64,000 bases of DNA, taken from positions 1 through 64,000 of the forward strand of contig CAKZUE010000015.1 of the NCBI GenBank assembly GCA_937920635.1, read 5' to 3'. Positions 35,879 through 44,672 of the stretch are shown here, piece after piece. Both the position numbers and the translations under genes were made by a program. The notes beneath the pieces were generated by a model that saw only the letters and a list, made by a program, of their open reading frames with translations, was not told the origin of the DNA and ran no database searches. The DNA is from an uncultured Bryobacteraceae bacterium (lineage in GTDB: Bacteria > Acidobacteriota > Terriglobia > Bryobacterales > Bryobacteraceae). How positions within the stretch are numbered: position 1 is the stretch's first letter; each line of letters opens with the position of its first letter.

Positions 35879-37033
35879 TCAACCGCGCTTCCGGAACAGA
35901 ACCGCCAGCAGGACGGCTGTGAAGATGGGAACGGCCATGCCGGCGGCGGCGGTGCCGGCCAGATCCATCACAACGCCGGCGGCGGGAGGGATGGCGGCGC
36001 CGCCCAGGGCCGAGCTGGCAAAGACGGCGCCGAGCCGCCGGCCGGCCGCCGCTCCCGATTTCCGGTAATAGGCGGCCACGGCCAGCGGGAATACCGGGCC
36101 GAGCCCGAAACCTGCGGCGGCCGCTCCGGCCCACAGCAACTCCAGCCGGCCGCCAGTGGCGGCCGCAAGCGCGCCGGCAAGGAACAACGCCAGGCCTGCC
36201 TGGATGCAGGCCCCGGGCGGCACGCGCCGTATTGCAACGGCAACCAAAGCGCGGGCCGCCAGCAACGAGGCCCAGAAGACCGATACGGCCAGCCCGCCCG
36301 CTGGGGCGTTCCGGCCATAGGCCTGCATGGCGAGCAGCGGCAACCAGCCGCTGAACGCGTTTTCCGTGCCCACGTACAGGAACAGTGCCGCTGCCGAAAC
36401 CCAGGCGGCCCCCGAAGCGGCGGCCGCCGGGCTGCGGGAGGCGTCTTCGGCGACTGGCCGGAGGCGTTCCTTGGCGCAGCCGCCACCCTGAAGGCCCGCC
36501 GCAAACACGAGTGCGGCCGCCAGCGCCATCCACGTGGCTTCCAGCGACCACCGGGTCATCGAGAATGCGACCGCCGCGGGCCCCAGCACTGCGCCCAGCC
36601 CCCAGGCCAGGTTCAGCCTGACAAGCGAGAATTCGACCGCGTGGCCGCCCGCGCCGGCGGCCCATGCGTTCGCTGCGGGAACGTTGAGGCCGATTCCGGC
36701 GCCGTAGAGGGCCACGGCGGCCAGCGCCAGTGGCGGCGGACCCCATGGGGCAAGCGCGACGCCAGCCGCCATAAGCAGAAGCGACAGGCGGAAGACCCGC
36801 GGATAGCCGAACCGGGCTGCGGCTCGTCCGATGCCCAGCGTGCCGGTCAAAGCGGCTGCAAACTGTGCGGGGAAAAATAGGCCCGCTATGGATTCGCTCA
36901 GGCTCCACCGGCGCGCCGCTTCGGCCACAAACGGGCCGATCAGGGCGGTGACGGCGCCCGTGAGCACGAAGGCGGCGCACAGACGCACCAGCGGCTTGCC
37001 GCGGGGCGGTGGATCGTCCCGGGGGTCATGCAT
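35879..37033 (-). CDS. Major facilitator superfamily transporter
   Basis: The 384 residues contain about 12 hydrophobic helices in two halves, with a cytoplasmic loop near residues 190-215 and the MFS-type motif GIGRAAARFGYPRVFRLS after helix 2. The charged N-terminus is short. It is likely a sugar or oligosaccharide importer or exporter; the substrate is not readable. Its ATG overlaps the LacI stop by 8 nt, so LacI and MFS form one operon. It converges on the glucoamylase-family gene with a 16-nt gap. Confidence 0.88.
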   Translation of the reverse strand: MHDPRDDPPPRGKPLVRLCAAFVLTGAVTALIGPFVAEAARRWSLSESIAGLFFPAQFAAALTGTLGIGRAAARFGYPRVFRLSLLLMAAGVALAPWGPPPLALAAVALYGAGIGLNVPAANAWAAGAGGHAVEFSLVRLNLAWGLGAVLGPAAVAFSMTRWSLEATWMALAAALVFAAGLQGGGCAKERLRPVAEDASRSPAAAASGAAWVSAAALFLYVGTENAFSGWLPLLAMQAYGRNAPAGGLAVSVFWASLLAARALVAVAIRRVPPGACIQAGLALFLAGALAAATGGRLELLWAGAAAAGFGLGPVFPLAVAAYYRKSGAAAGRRLGAVFASSALGGAAIPPAAGVVMDLAGTAAAGMAVPIFTAVLLAVLFRKRG

Positions 37034-38096
37034 GGCTGCCGGCGCCGGAAGGCGGGGCCGTCGATTCGCGCACGACCAGGCGGGGATGGACCCGGATGAT
37101 GTCCGGCATCCCCTGCTCGGCGCCCGCTGCGATACGCTGCAACATGACCTCCGCAGCTATGCGCCCCATCTCCTCCAGGGGCTGCTGGATGGTGGTCAAG
37201 GCCGGCACATGGTAGGACGCTTCCCAGATGTCGTCGAAGCCGATGACGGAAACGTCCTCGGGAACGCGAAACCCCGCCTCGCGCAGAGCGCGAATCGCGC
37301 CGAATGCGGAGATGTCATTGAACGAAAACAAGGCCGTGAAATGCGCGCGCCGATCGAGCAACGTCCGGGTGGCCAGGCAGCCTGTGTCGGGCAGGGGCGA
37401 GTCTCCTTCCAGTTGCGAAACGCGCTCCTCGGGGATCACCAGGCCCATCCCCCTGGCAGCTCGCTGAATCGCCTGCCACCGCACTTCCGTATCCGAGCTG
37501 AAGCTTTGACCCTTGATGATGGCGATCTCCCGGTGTCCGAGCCGCTTCAGATGTTCGAGGGCGAGTCTCGCGGCCTCGTCGTGATCCAGTTCAATATTGA
37601 CCACGCCCGGAAGCGTCCTGTGGCCGGAAACGGCCACGACGGGAACGGGCGGCTGCTGTTCCAGCGGCGTGTCCACAGCGATGATGCCCTCGACGCAGCG
37701 CTCATACAGCAGCATCGGGCGCTCTTCGACCAGATCCGGGCGGTGATGGTGCGTGGCCACGAGGCAAAGATAGCGCGCCTCCAGGAGGCGCTGCTCGATG
37801 CCGGCCAGCACTTGAGCGGAATAGCCGTCGCTGAGTTCGGGCACCAGGACGCCGATCGAGAACGTTCTCTGGGACCGGAGTGAGCGCGCCAAGAAATTCG
37901 GGCGGTAATTGTATTTTCTGACCGCTTCCAGAATTCTGTCTTTCGTCGCCTTCGGGATGGAGCGGGCGGCGTGGGAGCGGTTCAAAACCAGGGAAATCGT
38001 CGTGGCCGAAAGCCCGAGAATACCGGCAAGTTCCTTCAGGGTGATATTCCTGGCGGCGCCGGATCCGGGCAGGTCTCCCTGGTCTCTACTGGACAC
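37026..38096 (-). CDS. LacI family transcriptional regulator
   Basis: An N-terminal LacI helix-turn-helix (ITLKELAGILGLSATTISLVLN, about residues 18-39, given here as the HTH core) and hinge (RPNFLARSLRS) are followed by a periplasmic-binding-protein-like effector domain: IGVLVPELSDGYSAQVLAGI, VNIELDHDEAARLALEHL, RLGHREIAIIKG, VSVIGFDDIWEASYHVPALTT. It probably represses the receptor/glycosidase operon until a sugar inducer binds. The start is GTG at 38096, only 5 nt from a GATACT -10 box, so the message may be leaderless. It overlaps the MFS gene by 8 nt. Confidence 0.93.
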   Translation of the reverse strand: MSSRDQGDLPGSGAARNITLKELAGILGLSATTISLVLNRSHAARSIPKATKDRILEAVRKYNYRPNFLARSLRSQRTFSIGVLVPELSDGYSAQVLAGIEQRLLEARYLCLVATHHHRPDLVEERPMLLYERCVEGIIAVDTPLEQQPPVPVVAVSGHRTLPGVVNIELDHDEAARLALEHLKRLGHREIAIIKGQSFSSDTEVRWQAIQRAARGMGLVIPEERVSQLEGDSPLPDTGCLATRTLLDRRAHFTALFSFNDISAFGAIRALREAGFRVPEDVSVIGFDDIWEASYHVPALTTIQQPLEEMGRIAAEVMLQRIAAGAEQGMPDIIRVHPRLVVRESTAPPSGAGSHA

Positions 38097-38101
38097 ATTT
38101 G

Positions 38102-38131
38102 AGTATCCCACCGCAAGACGGCAATCTTCAA
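38102..38131 (-). promoter_or_regulatory. Promoter of the LacI/MFS operon (TTGAAG-18-GATACT)
   Basis: On the minus strand TTGAAG (38126-38131) and GATACT (38102-38107) are 18 bp apart. The GTG start at 38096 begins five bases after the -10 box, so transcription would begin at or within a base of the start codon. Confidence 0.55.
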
Positions 38132-38173
38132 CACTGCGGGCCACCAGGCCCGCGCACTGGCCGCGCCGCCGGC

Positions 38174-38254
38174 CAGCGCATCCGCGAGCGGCTCGAGACG
38201 GTTCGCAAATGGAAAGACGCGCGGCGCCGCGGGGAGCCGCTGGAGACGCCCTGA
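38174..38254 (+). pseudogene. Detached fragment of a rarA 3' end
   Basis: Read in frame, these 81 bases encode QRIRERLETVRKWKDARRRG and a few more residues, then TGA. This aligns with the C-terminus of the intact RarA at 30228-30332 (QRIRERLEAIRSWKEARRR). The first 20 bases are identical to rarA 30228-30247; the remainder is diverged (about 70-75 percent by eye). No start codon or other rarA sequence precedes it. It is the likely remnant of the host gene's 3' end after insertion of the 30.3-38.2 kb segment. Confidence 0.7.
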
Positions 38255-38369
38255 CAGGATCCAGCCTGGTGGACTGGAACCGGGAAGCGATTGAAGCCGC
38301 CTGGCGATCGGCCCGCTGTTGCGCAGGCGCGGTTCGCATAGAATGGCTGCGGAGGTCTCGGGGCCATCG

Positions 38370-39344
38370 ATGAGGATCAACCGCAGAGAACTGTTTTCCG
38401 CAGGCGCCGCGTTGGCGGCTGCCCGCACGGCATATGCAGCGCAGGGCGGCGGCATTCCCACGCGCCCTCTGGGCAGGACGGGCGTCCACGTGTCCGTTCT
38501 GGGACTGGGCGGGCACCATCAGGCGCGTCCGAAGGATGAGAACGAATCGATCCGGCTGGTGCATGCCGCCGTCGACGCCGGCATCACGTTCATGGACAAC
38601 GCCTGGGACTACCACAACGGGCGCGCCGAAGAGGTGATGGGCAGGGCGCTCGAGATGGACGGCTACCGCAAACGCGTCTTCCTGATGACGAAGGTGTGCG
38701 CCCGGGACTATACAGGGGCGATGCAGCATCTCGAGGACAGCCTGCGGCGGCTGCGCACCGACTGGATCGACCTGTGGCAATTCCACGAGTGCAACTACCA
38801 TAACGATCCGGAATTTCTGACGGAACAGGGCGGATTGCGGGCGGCATTGGAGGCGAAAAAGCAGGGGAAAGTGCGCTTTCTCGGATTTACCGGCCACAAG
38901 CACCCGCGCATCCACCGCAAGATGCTGGCGCTGGATTTTCCCTGGGACGCCTGCCAGATGCCCATCAACATCATGGACCACAGCTTCGAAAGCTTCCGGC
39001 ACGAGGTCGTGCCCGAGTGCGAGCGGCGCGGCATCGGAGTGATCGGCATGAAGGGCTGCGGCGGCGACGGGCGGATGCTGGCCGACGGGGTGGTGACGGT
39101 GGAGGAGTGCTACCGCTACTTCCTCTCGCAGCCGGTGAGCGTCCAGGTGGTGGGGCTGGCCTCGATGGAGGATCTCGAAAGAGCGGTGAAAATTGCGCGC
39201 AGTTTCCAGCCGCTCACGATGGCGGAGATGAACGCGTTGCTGAAGCGCGTGCATGAAGTGAGCGGCGACGGCCGCTACGAGCATTTCAAAACGACGCAGC
39301 GCTTCGACGCGGGGCTGCACCGGAAGCAGCACGGGTTCTCGTAA
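38370..39344 (+). CDS. Aldo/keto reductase with Tat-type signal
   Basis: The N-terminus INRRELFSAGAALAAARTAYA is a Tat signal, so the enzyme may be periplasmic and exported folded. The TIM-barrel shows RPLGRTGVHVSVLGLGGHH (about residues 32-50), DNAWDYHNGRAEEVMG with the catalytic-type Asp/Tyr, MTKVCARD with the lysine region, and LRRLRTDWIDLWQFHE. It probably reduces or oxidises a carbonyl using NADP(H). The 324-residue length is normal. GGAGGT lies 13 nt upstream of the ATG. Physiological substrate unknown; its position next to the sugar island suggests sugar redox chemistry. Confidence 0.88.
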   Translation: MRINRRELFSAGAALAAARTAYAAQGGGIPTRPLGRTGVHVSVLGLGGHHQARPKDENESIRLVHAAVDAGITFMDNAWDYHNGRAEEVMGRALEMDGYRKRVFLMTKVCARDYTGAMQHLEDSLRRLRTDWIDLWQFHECNYHNDPEFLTEQGGLRAALEAKKQGKVRFLGFTGHKHPRIHRKMLALDFPWDACQMPINIMDHSFESFRHEVVPECERRGIGVIGMKGCGGDGRMLADGVVTVEECYRYFLSQPVSVQVVGLASMEDLERAVKIARSFQPLTMAEMNALLKRVHEVSGDGRYEHFKTTQRFDAGLHRKQHGFS

Positions 39345-39357
39345 GCGGGAAGGGGGA

Positions 39358-41208
39358 TCAGGCCAGGCCCATTCGCGCCAGCAGCAGCCTGCCCCGCGTG
39401 GTGGCCCTCTGTTCGGCGAAGCGTGGATCGACGCGGAACCAGGCTATGGCGATTTCTCGCTTCGCCAGCGATTCCTCGAGCAGATCCAGCGAGGCGGGCG
39501 TGTCTCCGCGGCCGGCGGCCAGGAGGGCGCGGAGGTAGGCCATGCGGTCCAGGCGGCAGCGCGCGGCCACATCACGGGCCCGCGCGGTCTGGCCGGCGCG
39601 GAACAGGGCGTGGGCCAGCGCGGCGGCAGCGCGGTGGTCGTCGGGTTCGGCTTCCACCAGAGGCTCGAGCCGGCGGATCGCCTCCTGTGGGCCGCCCATC
39701 TGTTCGAGCGCGAGCGACTCGATCCAGGCGCCGGTGCGGTCGCCGGGGGATTTGTCGAGAATCCGGCGCATGTGGGCGAGCGTCTTGTCGAACTTGTTGC
39801 GGTGGTATTCCAGCATGGCCGCGGCATAGGCGGCCAGGCGGTGGCCGGGCAGCACGGCGGCCAGGGCATCAAAATAAGGAGCCGCCTCGTCGGCGCGGCC
39901 AGCGATGGCCTGGGAATCGGAAAAATAGCGGACCTGTTCCAGGCGCAGCGGCGCGGCGTTCATCGCCAAACGGAACGAATCCGCGGCCGGCAGAAACTGC
40001 CAGTCGCGGAAGAACCGGACGTAACCGAGGTTGAAGTGGGCCTTCCAGATGCGCGGGTCGAGGGCGACGGCCCGCTCGGCCGCTTCTTTCGCGCGCGCGA
40101 AGAGCCGGGGATCGTAAGCGGCGGCCAGGACGCTCAGCCAGGCCAGTTGGGCGTGTGCGGCGGCGAAGGAAGGCGCCATGGCGGCCACCCGCTCCAGCCG
40201 CGCCACGCCGGAGAGCAGTTCCTCGAGCGGCCAGGCCTGGTCCAGCTCCCGGGTGGTGAGCAACAGCGAATCGCGCCCTTTGCGGAATTCCGCCAGGACC
40301 TCTCCATAGAGCTGGCGGGCGGGCGCGGGAACGCGGCGGGCCTCCTCGCGCGCCTGCCTGAGGGCGGCGGCCAGGCGGGGCGCGAAGGCGGCCGCACCCT
40401 GCCGGCCCGACACCGTCTCCAATTCGCCCCACACAGCCAGGGTGGTGATCTCCGTGGCGATGACACCGGCCTCGGCCACCAGCACCGCCTGCGGGGACGC
40501 GTCTCCGCGCATGCCGGCCAGCACCATGCCGTAGCACTCAGCCGGCACCCCCCCGCCAGCCGGCTGCAACTCCTGAAGAGATCCGGTCAGACTGATGGAA
40601 AAGCGTTCCCGCCGGCGGCCTAACTCGTGGGCCAGCGCCAGCCGGAAGCGGTCCGCGGCATCGCCGGACTGGGAGGATCCCGTGCCCAGATGCAACAGCG
40701 CCAGTTCTTCACGGCGCCAGCCCTTCCACTGGTTCCAGCCGGCCCATGCCGCCAGCGCGCCGCCGGCAGCGGCTCCGGCCAGCCAGTACCGGCGGGAGGA
40801 CTGCGGCTGTCCGGGCGGCGGGGCTTGAGCAGCGGGCGGCGCCGCTGCGGCCTGTGGTTCGGAGCGGAAGCGGAAGGCGGGCACATATCCGCCCTTGGGC
40901 AGTTCGATGCGAACCTCAGGGGGAGCGGCGAGGCTGCGGTAGTACTCCTCCAGCCTGCTGCGGAGCCGTGTCGCCTCCACGCGCACAATGGAGTCAATCT
41001 TGGGGTCGAAATCCGCGTCCCGCTGGTAGGCCTCGGTGGCGATGACGAATTCCTTGATCTCGTCCGCCCGGCCTTCCAGAGCCATCTCCACGACCAGGCG
41101 CAGGAACGCGGACAGCCGCGGCGTGGCCTGGAACTGCGGGCTGGCCAGCAGGCGGGCCAGTTCCTGGCGGACGGCCAGGATTTGTTCTTGCGGCTGCGAC
41201 GCGCCCAT
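39358..41208 (-). CDS. Winged-helix-like/TPR regulatory membrane protein
   Basis: Residues about 5-110 match a conserved acidobacterial N-terminal domain (LRLVVEMALEGRADEIKEFVIATEAY, IDSIVRVEATRLRSRLEEYY, LPKGGYVPAF) that often precedes TPR or TolB-like domains. A hydrophobic segment (about 143-160) may anchor it in the membrane. The C-terminal 350 residues form alpha-helical TPR repeats (WKAHFNLGYVRFFRDWQFLPAA; RAAAALAHALFRAGQTARARD). This suggests a signal-responsive regulator or scaffold. No enzymatic motif is seen. It converges on the aldo/keto reductase gene and diverges from the PEP-CTERM-type gene. Confidence 0.7.
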   Translation of the reverse strand: MGASQPQEQILAVRQELARLLASPQFQATPRLSAFLRLVVEMALEGRADEIKEFVIATEAYQRDADFDPKIDSIVRVEATRLRSRLEEYYRSLAAPPEVRIELPKGGYVPAFRFRSEPQAAAAPPAAQAPPPGQPQSSRRYWLAGAAAGGALAAWAGWNQWKGWRREELALLHLGTGSSQSGDAADRFRLALAHELGRRRERFSISLTGSLQELQPAGGGVPAECYGMVLAGMRGDASPQAVLVAEAGVIATEITTLAVWGELETVSGRQGAAAFAPRLAAALRQAREEARRVPAPARQLYGEVLAEFRKGRDSLLLTTRELDQAWPLEELLSGVARLERVAAMAPSFAAAHAQLAWLSVLAAAYDPRLFARAKEAAERAVALDPRIWKAHFNLGYVRFFRDWQFLPAADSFRLAMNAAPLRLEQVRYFSDSQAIAGRADEAAPYFDALAAVLPGHRLAAYAAAMLEYHRNKFDKTLAHMRRILDKSPGDRTGAWIESLALEQMGGPQEAIRRLEPLVEAEPDDHRAAAALAHALFRAGQTARARDVAARCRLDRMAYLRALLAAGRGDTPASLDLLEESLAKREIAIAWFRVDPRFAEQRATTRGRLLLARMGLA

Positions 41209-41334
41209 GCCGTTGATTCTTCAATGTTACCCGCTGTTACGTAACCCCGGCGGCGTCATTTCTAACTTGGATCGAGGGCGCGATCCACCGCAGACTGGGA
41301 AGGTCTCATTGAGCCGGGAGGAGGAAAGGACGCA

Positions 41335-42450
41335 ATGACCGTTTGGATGCGATTGCGGATTCGACTGCAGCGCCACTGCACGATGGCAGCCTGCTGTCTC
41401 ATGATGGGGGGCGTGGCGGCGCGGGCCGATGTGCTGCGCGGTTTTGAGATGACGGTGGAAGCCGCCAGCGACAGTTACGGAATCTTTCATTCTCTGACGA
41501 CGCAGGTCAATGCGCTGGCATCGCCCTACACGTATTCCTATGCCAGCGCGAACGCCGCCACCGGAACCAACACTGGCCTCACTCTCCCTGCCCAGTTTAT
41601 CCCCTCTTTCCCCGCCATCAGTGTCATTCCGGGCCAGGGCACAAGGTCAGGAGCCGTGGTGTCGCCAGACCCTTTCTATGTGCGCACGGGGGCTTATGTG
41701 AAAACGCCCGATGCAGATCCATCTGAATCGGGCAGGGCCGCAGCCAGCGTATATTTCGGGGATGTGATCCGCGTCAACGGGCCGGCACAACCTGCTGTGC
41801 CAGTGCAGTTCAAGGCGGAGTGGGAATTAAGCATTGCGGTGCAGTTTCCGTCCTCCTTCGCGGCATCCGCCCTGGGCATTTACGCTTCGTTGGGCGAATA
41901 CCCGCAACTCGACGTCGGAATTCTCCGGTATTTCTTCCTGCTGGGGCTGGAGAACGGAATTCCCCTTCCAGGCGGCGGGTGCGATCCGGGAGCAGAGAGT
42001 CCCTGTTTCATCGAGTACGAAGGTCCGGCCTCGCTTTTCTCGACATCGTATCAAAAGGAGTTTCGATTGGATGGCCAAATCGTCGAACACCCGTTCGAGG
42101 GGCTCATCTGGCAGAGGAGCAGCGTGACGAATGAGTCGCAGCAATCCGGCGACGGCACATATCAATTCCAGGGGGATCCCTTTCTCCTCGGCTCCCTGTC
42201 TTCCAACGTCCGGATCATCTGGACCCACACGGCGCTGCTGCCCGTAGACCAGGATCTGTACCTGAGCGGCGGCTGGGGCGGCATGGCCGATTGCGATGCG
42301 CCGGATTGCTACCTCAATTACTACTCGCTCAACAGCGCGGCGCTCTCGATCCAGTTGCCCGAAGGATACTCTTTGTGGAGCGAGCAGGGTTACCGCTATC
42401 TGGGGCTGCTGGGCGAGCCGGAGGAGCCCGTGGCTGGCGAGGTTCCGTAG
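41335..42450 (+). CDS. Secreted PEP-CTERM-type protein with sorting signal truncated by an in-frame TAG
   Basis: A ribosome site (GGGAGGAGGAAAGG) precedes ATG 41335. A signal peptide (about residues 1-32, ending AARAD) is followed by about 335 residues rich in Ser, Gly and Tyr, with no recognised domain. The frame ends EVP-stop. Past the TAG the same frame continues PGTALFTVAGLFAVAAFGRR, a textbook PEP-CTERM anchor lacking only the Glu of VPEP. The stop thus lies exactly at the motif Glu (GAG to TAG). The annotated product would be secreted instead of being anchored and processed by an exosortase. Function of the mature part is unknown. Confidence 0.8.
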   Translation: MTVWMRLRIRLQRHCTMAACCLMMGGVAARADVLRGFEMTVEAASDSYGIFHSLTTQVNALASPYTYSYASANAATGTNTGLTLPAQFIPSFPAISVIPGQGTRSGAVVSPDPFYVRTGAYVKTPDADPSESGRAAASVYFGDVIRVNGPAQPAVPVQFKAEWELSIAVQFPSSFAASALGIYASLGEYPQLDVGILRYFFLLGLENGIPLPGGGCDPGAESPCFIEYEGPASLFSTSYQKEFRLDGQIVEHPFEGLIWQRSSVTNESQQSGDGTYQFQGDPFLLGSLSSNVRIIWTHTALLPVDQDLYLSGGWGGMADCDAPDCYLNYYSLNSAALSIQLPEGYSLWSEQGYRYLGLLGEPEEPVAGEVP

Positions 42451-42543
42451 CCTGGCACCGCGCTGTTCACCGTGGCGGGCTTGTTCGCCGTGGCGGCTTT
42501 CGGCAGACGCAGGCTTTTCGGCTCGAACCCGCCGCGATCCTGA
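42445..42543 (+). other. Cut-off PEP-CTERM exosortase-sorting segment
   Basis: In frame after the TAG at 42448-42450 lie PGTA, a hydrophobic helix (LFTVAGLFAVAAF), the basic cluster GRRRLF and then TGA at 42541-42543. These are the three parts of a PEP-CTERM signal. It would be read only by suppression of the TAG, or if the TAG is an error in the sequence. Confidence 0.75.
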
Positions 42544-42563
42544 CGTCCTGCCGGCCACATAAC

Positions 42564-42602
42564 CCGGGCCGAAGCGGACACGGAGGAGACGCTTCGGCCC
42601 GG
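42564..42602. terminator. 13-bp perfect hairpin between convergent genes
   Basis: CCGGGCCGAAGCG (42564-42576) pairs with its complement at 42590-42602 across a 13-nt loop. It separates the PEP-CTERM-type gene and the convergent esterase gene. No T-run follows on either strand. Confidence 0.65.
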
Positions 42603-42622
42603 CTGGAGGGGCGCGGCAGCCT

Positions 42623-44611
42623 TTACCGTCCTCCGCCGCGCAAATCGGCTCTGAAGACGTGGCCCTGGTGGAGCTGAAAAGCCTGATAGAGCGGCTCAGG
42701 GCCGAAGCGCACATCGGGCGTGTAATGGAAGCTGAACGTCTCTGCGCGCAGGAGAACCGGGAGTGAAGCTTCCGGCGGGGCGCCCGGCGAGAGACGCACG
42801 AGGCTGGTCAGATCCCTGGCCCCGGTGAATTCGCGCTCCTTTTCCTCCTCGATCCTCTCCATCTCCTCGATCCACGGCGTCAGAGAAAACACGCGCACGC
42901 GCCGCCAGTTGTTCTTGTCCAAAGGGTCGAGCCCCTGAGGAATCCTCACCCAGACGGTCGCCTCTTCGCCCGGCTCGAGGATTCCGTTGCCGTTGCCCTT
43001 GCCTTCGGTGACGGTGCGCAGGTACGCCGCCCCGCCTCCCTGGTTCCCCTTCTGGCGGAACACGGGGAAGGTGTGGGTGCGGCCATCGAGAAGGATCATC
43101 TCCGAAGGCTCGGGCAGGGGGTCCGGGGCGATGAGCACGTCGAATCTGCCGGAGGCGCCGGGCCACCCTGCCGTTAGGGTCACGTCGATGCGGGCAAGCT
43201 GGAAATCCCCGGCGCCGGAGTGGAAGCGCGCCCGGAATTGCGAGGATAGATCCACGCGTCCGCCGGGCGGGATCTCAGGGATCTCCGCTTCCTGCGCCAA
43301 AAGTTCCACTGAGGGATACAGGCTGCTCAGCGCGACGCGGACATTCTTCATCGCCTCTGTCCGCGGGTTGTCAATGCGGACGGGCAGGCTGACTTCGAGG
43401 CCGGGCAGCACGCGCAGGGCATCCGTGCGGCTGACAGGCAACAGGTCAGGCTGGTGCCTGGAGGCGCCCGGCCCGCTGATGCTGATCAGTCGACCATCGC
43501 CCGGCACCTCGAACCGGAGCCGGCCCCCGGCGTCGGCCTGCACGTTCAGGCGGCGCGGTTCGCCGTCTTCGAGCGGAGCGTCCCGGATCACGTACCCGGC
43601 GCCGGGTTTGTAGTGCGGGGGCGTCACGAAAGCCACGGTGCTGCCGCTGACGGGCGGGCCGTCCGGCGCCCAGCGGCGGGTCTCGACGCGCAGCCCCCGC
43701 TGCGAGACATCCCGGAGAACCGTGTACCCGGCGGCGCCGCCGCGGCGCTGCACCTGCCAGCCCCAGATGGAGAACTCCGCGTACGCGTTGTCATGGTGAA
43801 ACACATCGGGCGGCGTGTCCAGCGCGGGCGTGTCGAAAGCCCGCAGATGGAAGGCGAATGTCTCCTCGATCGAAGTGGCCCAGTGACGGTGATATTCATC
43901 CTGGCGGAATTCGAACGGGACGCGCTCCTCGCGCGCATAGGCCAGGCGCGTTTCTTCATGGTATTGGCTGATGTAGTCGCCGCTGGAGCGCACGAGGCGG
44001 ATCATCGTTTTCGTGTGGTTCAACACATGGTCCTTCGGCCGCCAGAGGACACGGCGGCCGGCTTCACCGGCGTAGAACTCCGGGCCGGGATTGAATGCCG
44101 ACGCGCTGCCGATCCACTCGGGATGCCGCGCGCTCAGATACAGGCTCATGAAACCGCCCATGCTGAGGCCCGAAGTGGCGCGGAAGCGGCGGCTGGCCAG
44201 GGTTCTGAAGCTGGAGTCGATGTGCGAAACCAGCTCCCTGAAGTGCGCGCCGAAGTCGTAGCTGCCGCCGTGCTCGCCCACATCCCAGGGCAGGCCGCCG
44301 TAGAAGCCTTCGTAATCCTCGGCGACAAAGCCGTCCACGGCGACGACAATGACCGGGTTCGCAGCCACGAAACGGGCGATGCGCGGCACGGTGTCCTTGC
44401 CCCCGTCGTAGCGCTCGAGCGTGTAGCGGTCGCTATGGCCGTGGAAATAGTAAATGACTGGATAACGGCGGCGGCCCTCGTGGTAGTCCGCGGGAAGAAA
44501 AATGCGGTAATGCCGCAGCTGGCCGAGGACGCGGCTGGCGAAGGCGCGGTCTTCAAATGGCGGAGGTGGAGGCGCCGCAGCCAGAGCCTGCGCAAGGAGC
44601 AATTCGAGCAT
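42623..44611 (-). CDS. Secreted enterochelin-esterase-like alpha/beta hydrolase with C-terminal beta domains
   Basis: ATG 44611 gives a short hydrophobic leader (LELLLAQALAAAP). Residues about 25-290 form a D-type esterase: YPVIYYFHGHSD, the nucleophile elbow GLSMGG with Ser near residue 146, a DIxDDxPE-like acid region less clear, and His in EYHRHWATSIEE. The remaining 370 residues are beta-rich (GRVDLSSQFRARFHSGAGDF) and may bind carbohydrate or form a stalk. The likely reaction is ester hydrolysis on a carbohydrate or siderophore-like substrate. Its 662 residues exceed the single-domain esterases (about 280). Confidence 0.78.
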   Translation of the reverse strand: MLELLLAQALAAAPPPPPFEDRAFASRVLGQLRHYRIFLPADYHEGRRRYPVIYYFHGHSDRYTLERYDGGKDTVPRIARFVAANPVIVVAVDGFVAEDYEGFYGGLPWDVGEHGGSYDFGAHFRELVSHIDSSFRTLASRRFRATSGLSMGGFMSLYLSARHPEWIGSASAFNPGPEFYAGEAGRRVLWRPKDHVLNHTKTMIRLVRSSGDYISQYHEETRLAYAREERVPFEFRQDEYHRHWATSIEETFAFHLRAFDTPALDTPPDVFHHDNAYAEFSIWGWQVQRRGGAAGYTVLRDVSQRGLRVETRRWAPDGPPVSGSTVAFVTPPHYKPGAGYVIRDAPLEDGEPRRLNVQADAGGRLRFEVPGDGRLISISGPGASRHQPDLLPVSRTDALRVLPGLEVSLPVRIDNPRTEAMKNVRVALSSLYPSVELLAQEAEIPEIPPGGRVDLSSQFRARFHSGAGDFQLARIDVTLTAGWPGASGRFDVLIAPDPLPEPSEMILLDGRTHTFPVFRQKGNQGGGAAYLRTVTEGKGNGNGILEPGEEATVWVRIPQGLDPLDKNNWRRVRVFSLTPWIEEMERIEEEKEREFTGARDLTSLVRLSPGAPPEASLPVLLRAETFSFHYTPDVRFGPEPLYQAFQLHQGHVFRADLRGGGR

Positions 44612-44660
44612 GGCATGGCCAGCATACAACGAGTTCGTCGTTGCTTCAGTACGGAGTCCG

Positions 44661-44666
44661 TAGAAT
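44661..44666 (+). promoter_or_regulatory. -10 box TAGAAT, 6 nt upstream of the LarA-like start
   Basis: TAGAAT is followed by six bases (AAGGGC) and the ATG at 44673. Initiation at the usual distance coincides with the ATG. AGGG is too close to act as a ribosome site. A leaderless message is likely. Confidence 0.45.
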
Positions 44667-44672
44667 AAGGGC

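Noticed and set aside
37026-39332. Long minus-strand frame joining the LacI gene with sequence opposite the aldo/keto reductase gene
   Set aside because: The LacI HTH begins near 38050, and the frame upstream of 38096 is antisense to the reductase. The GTG at 38096, next to a -10 box, is the supported start.
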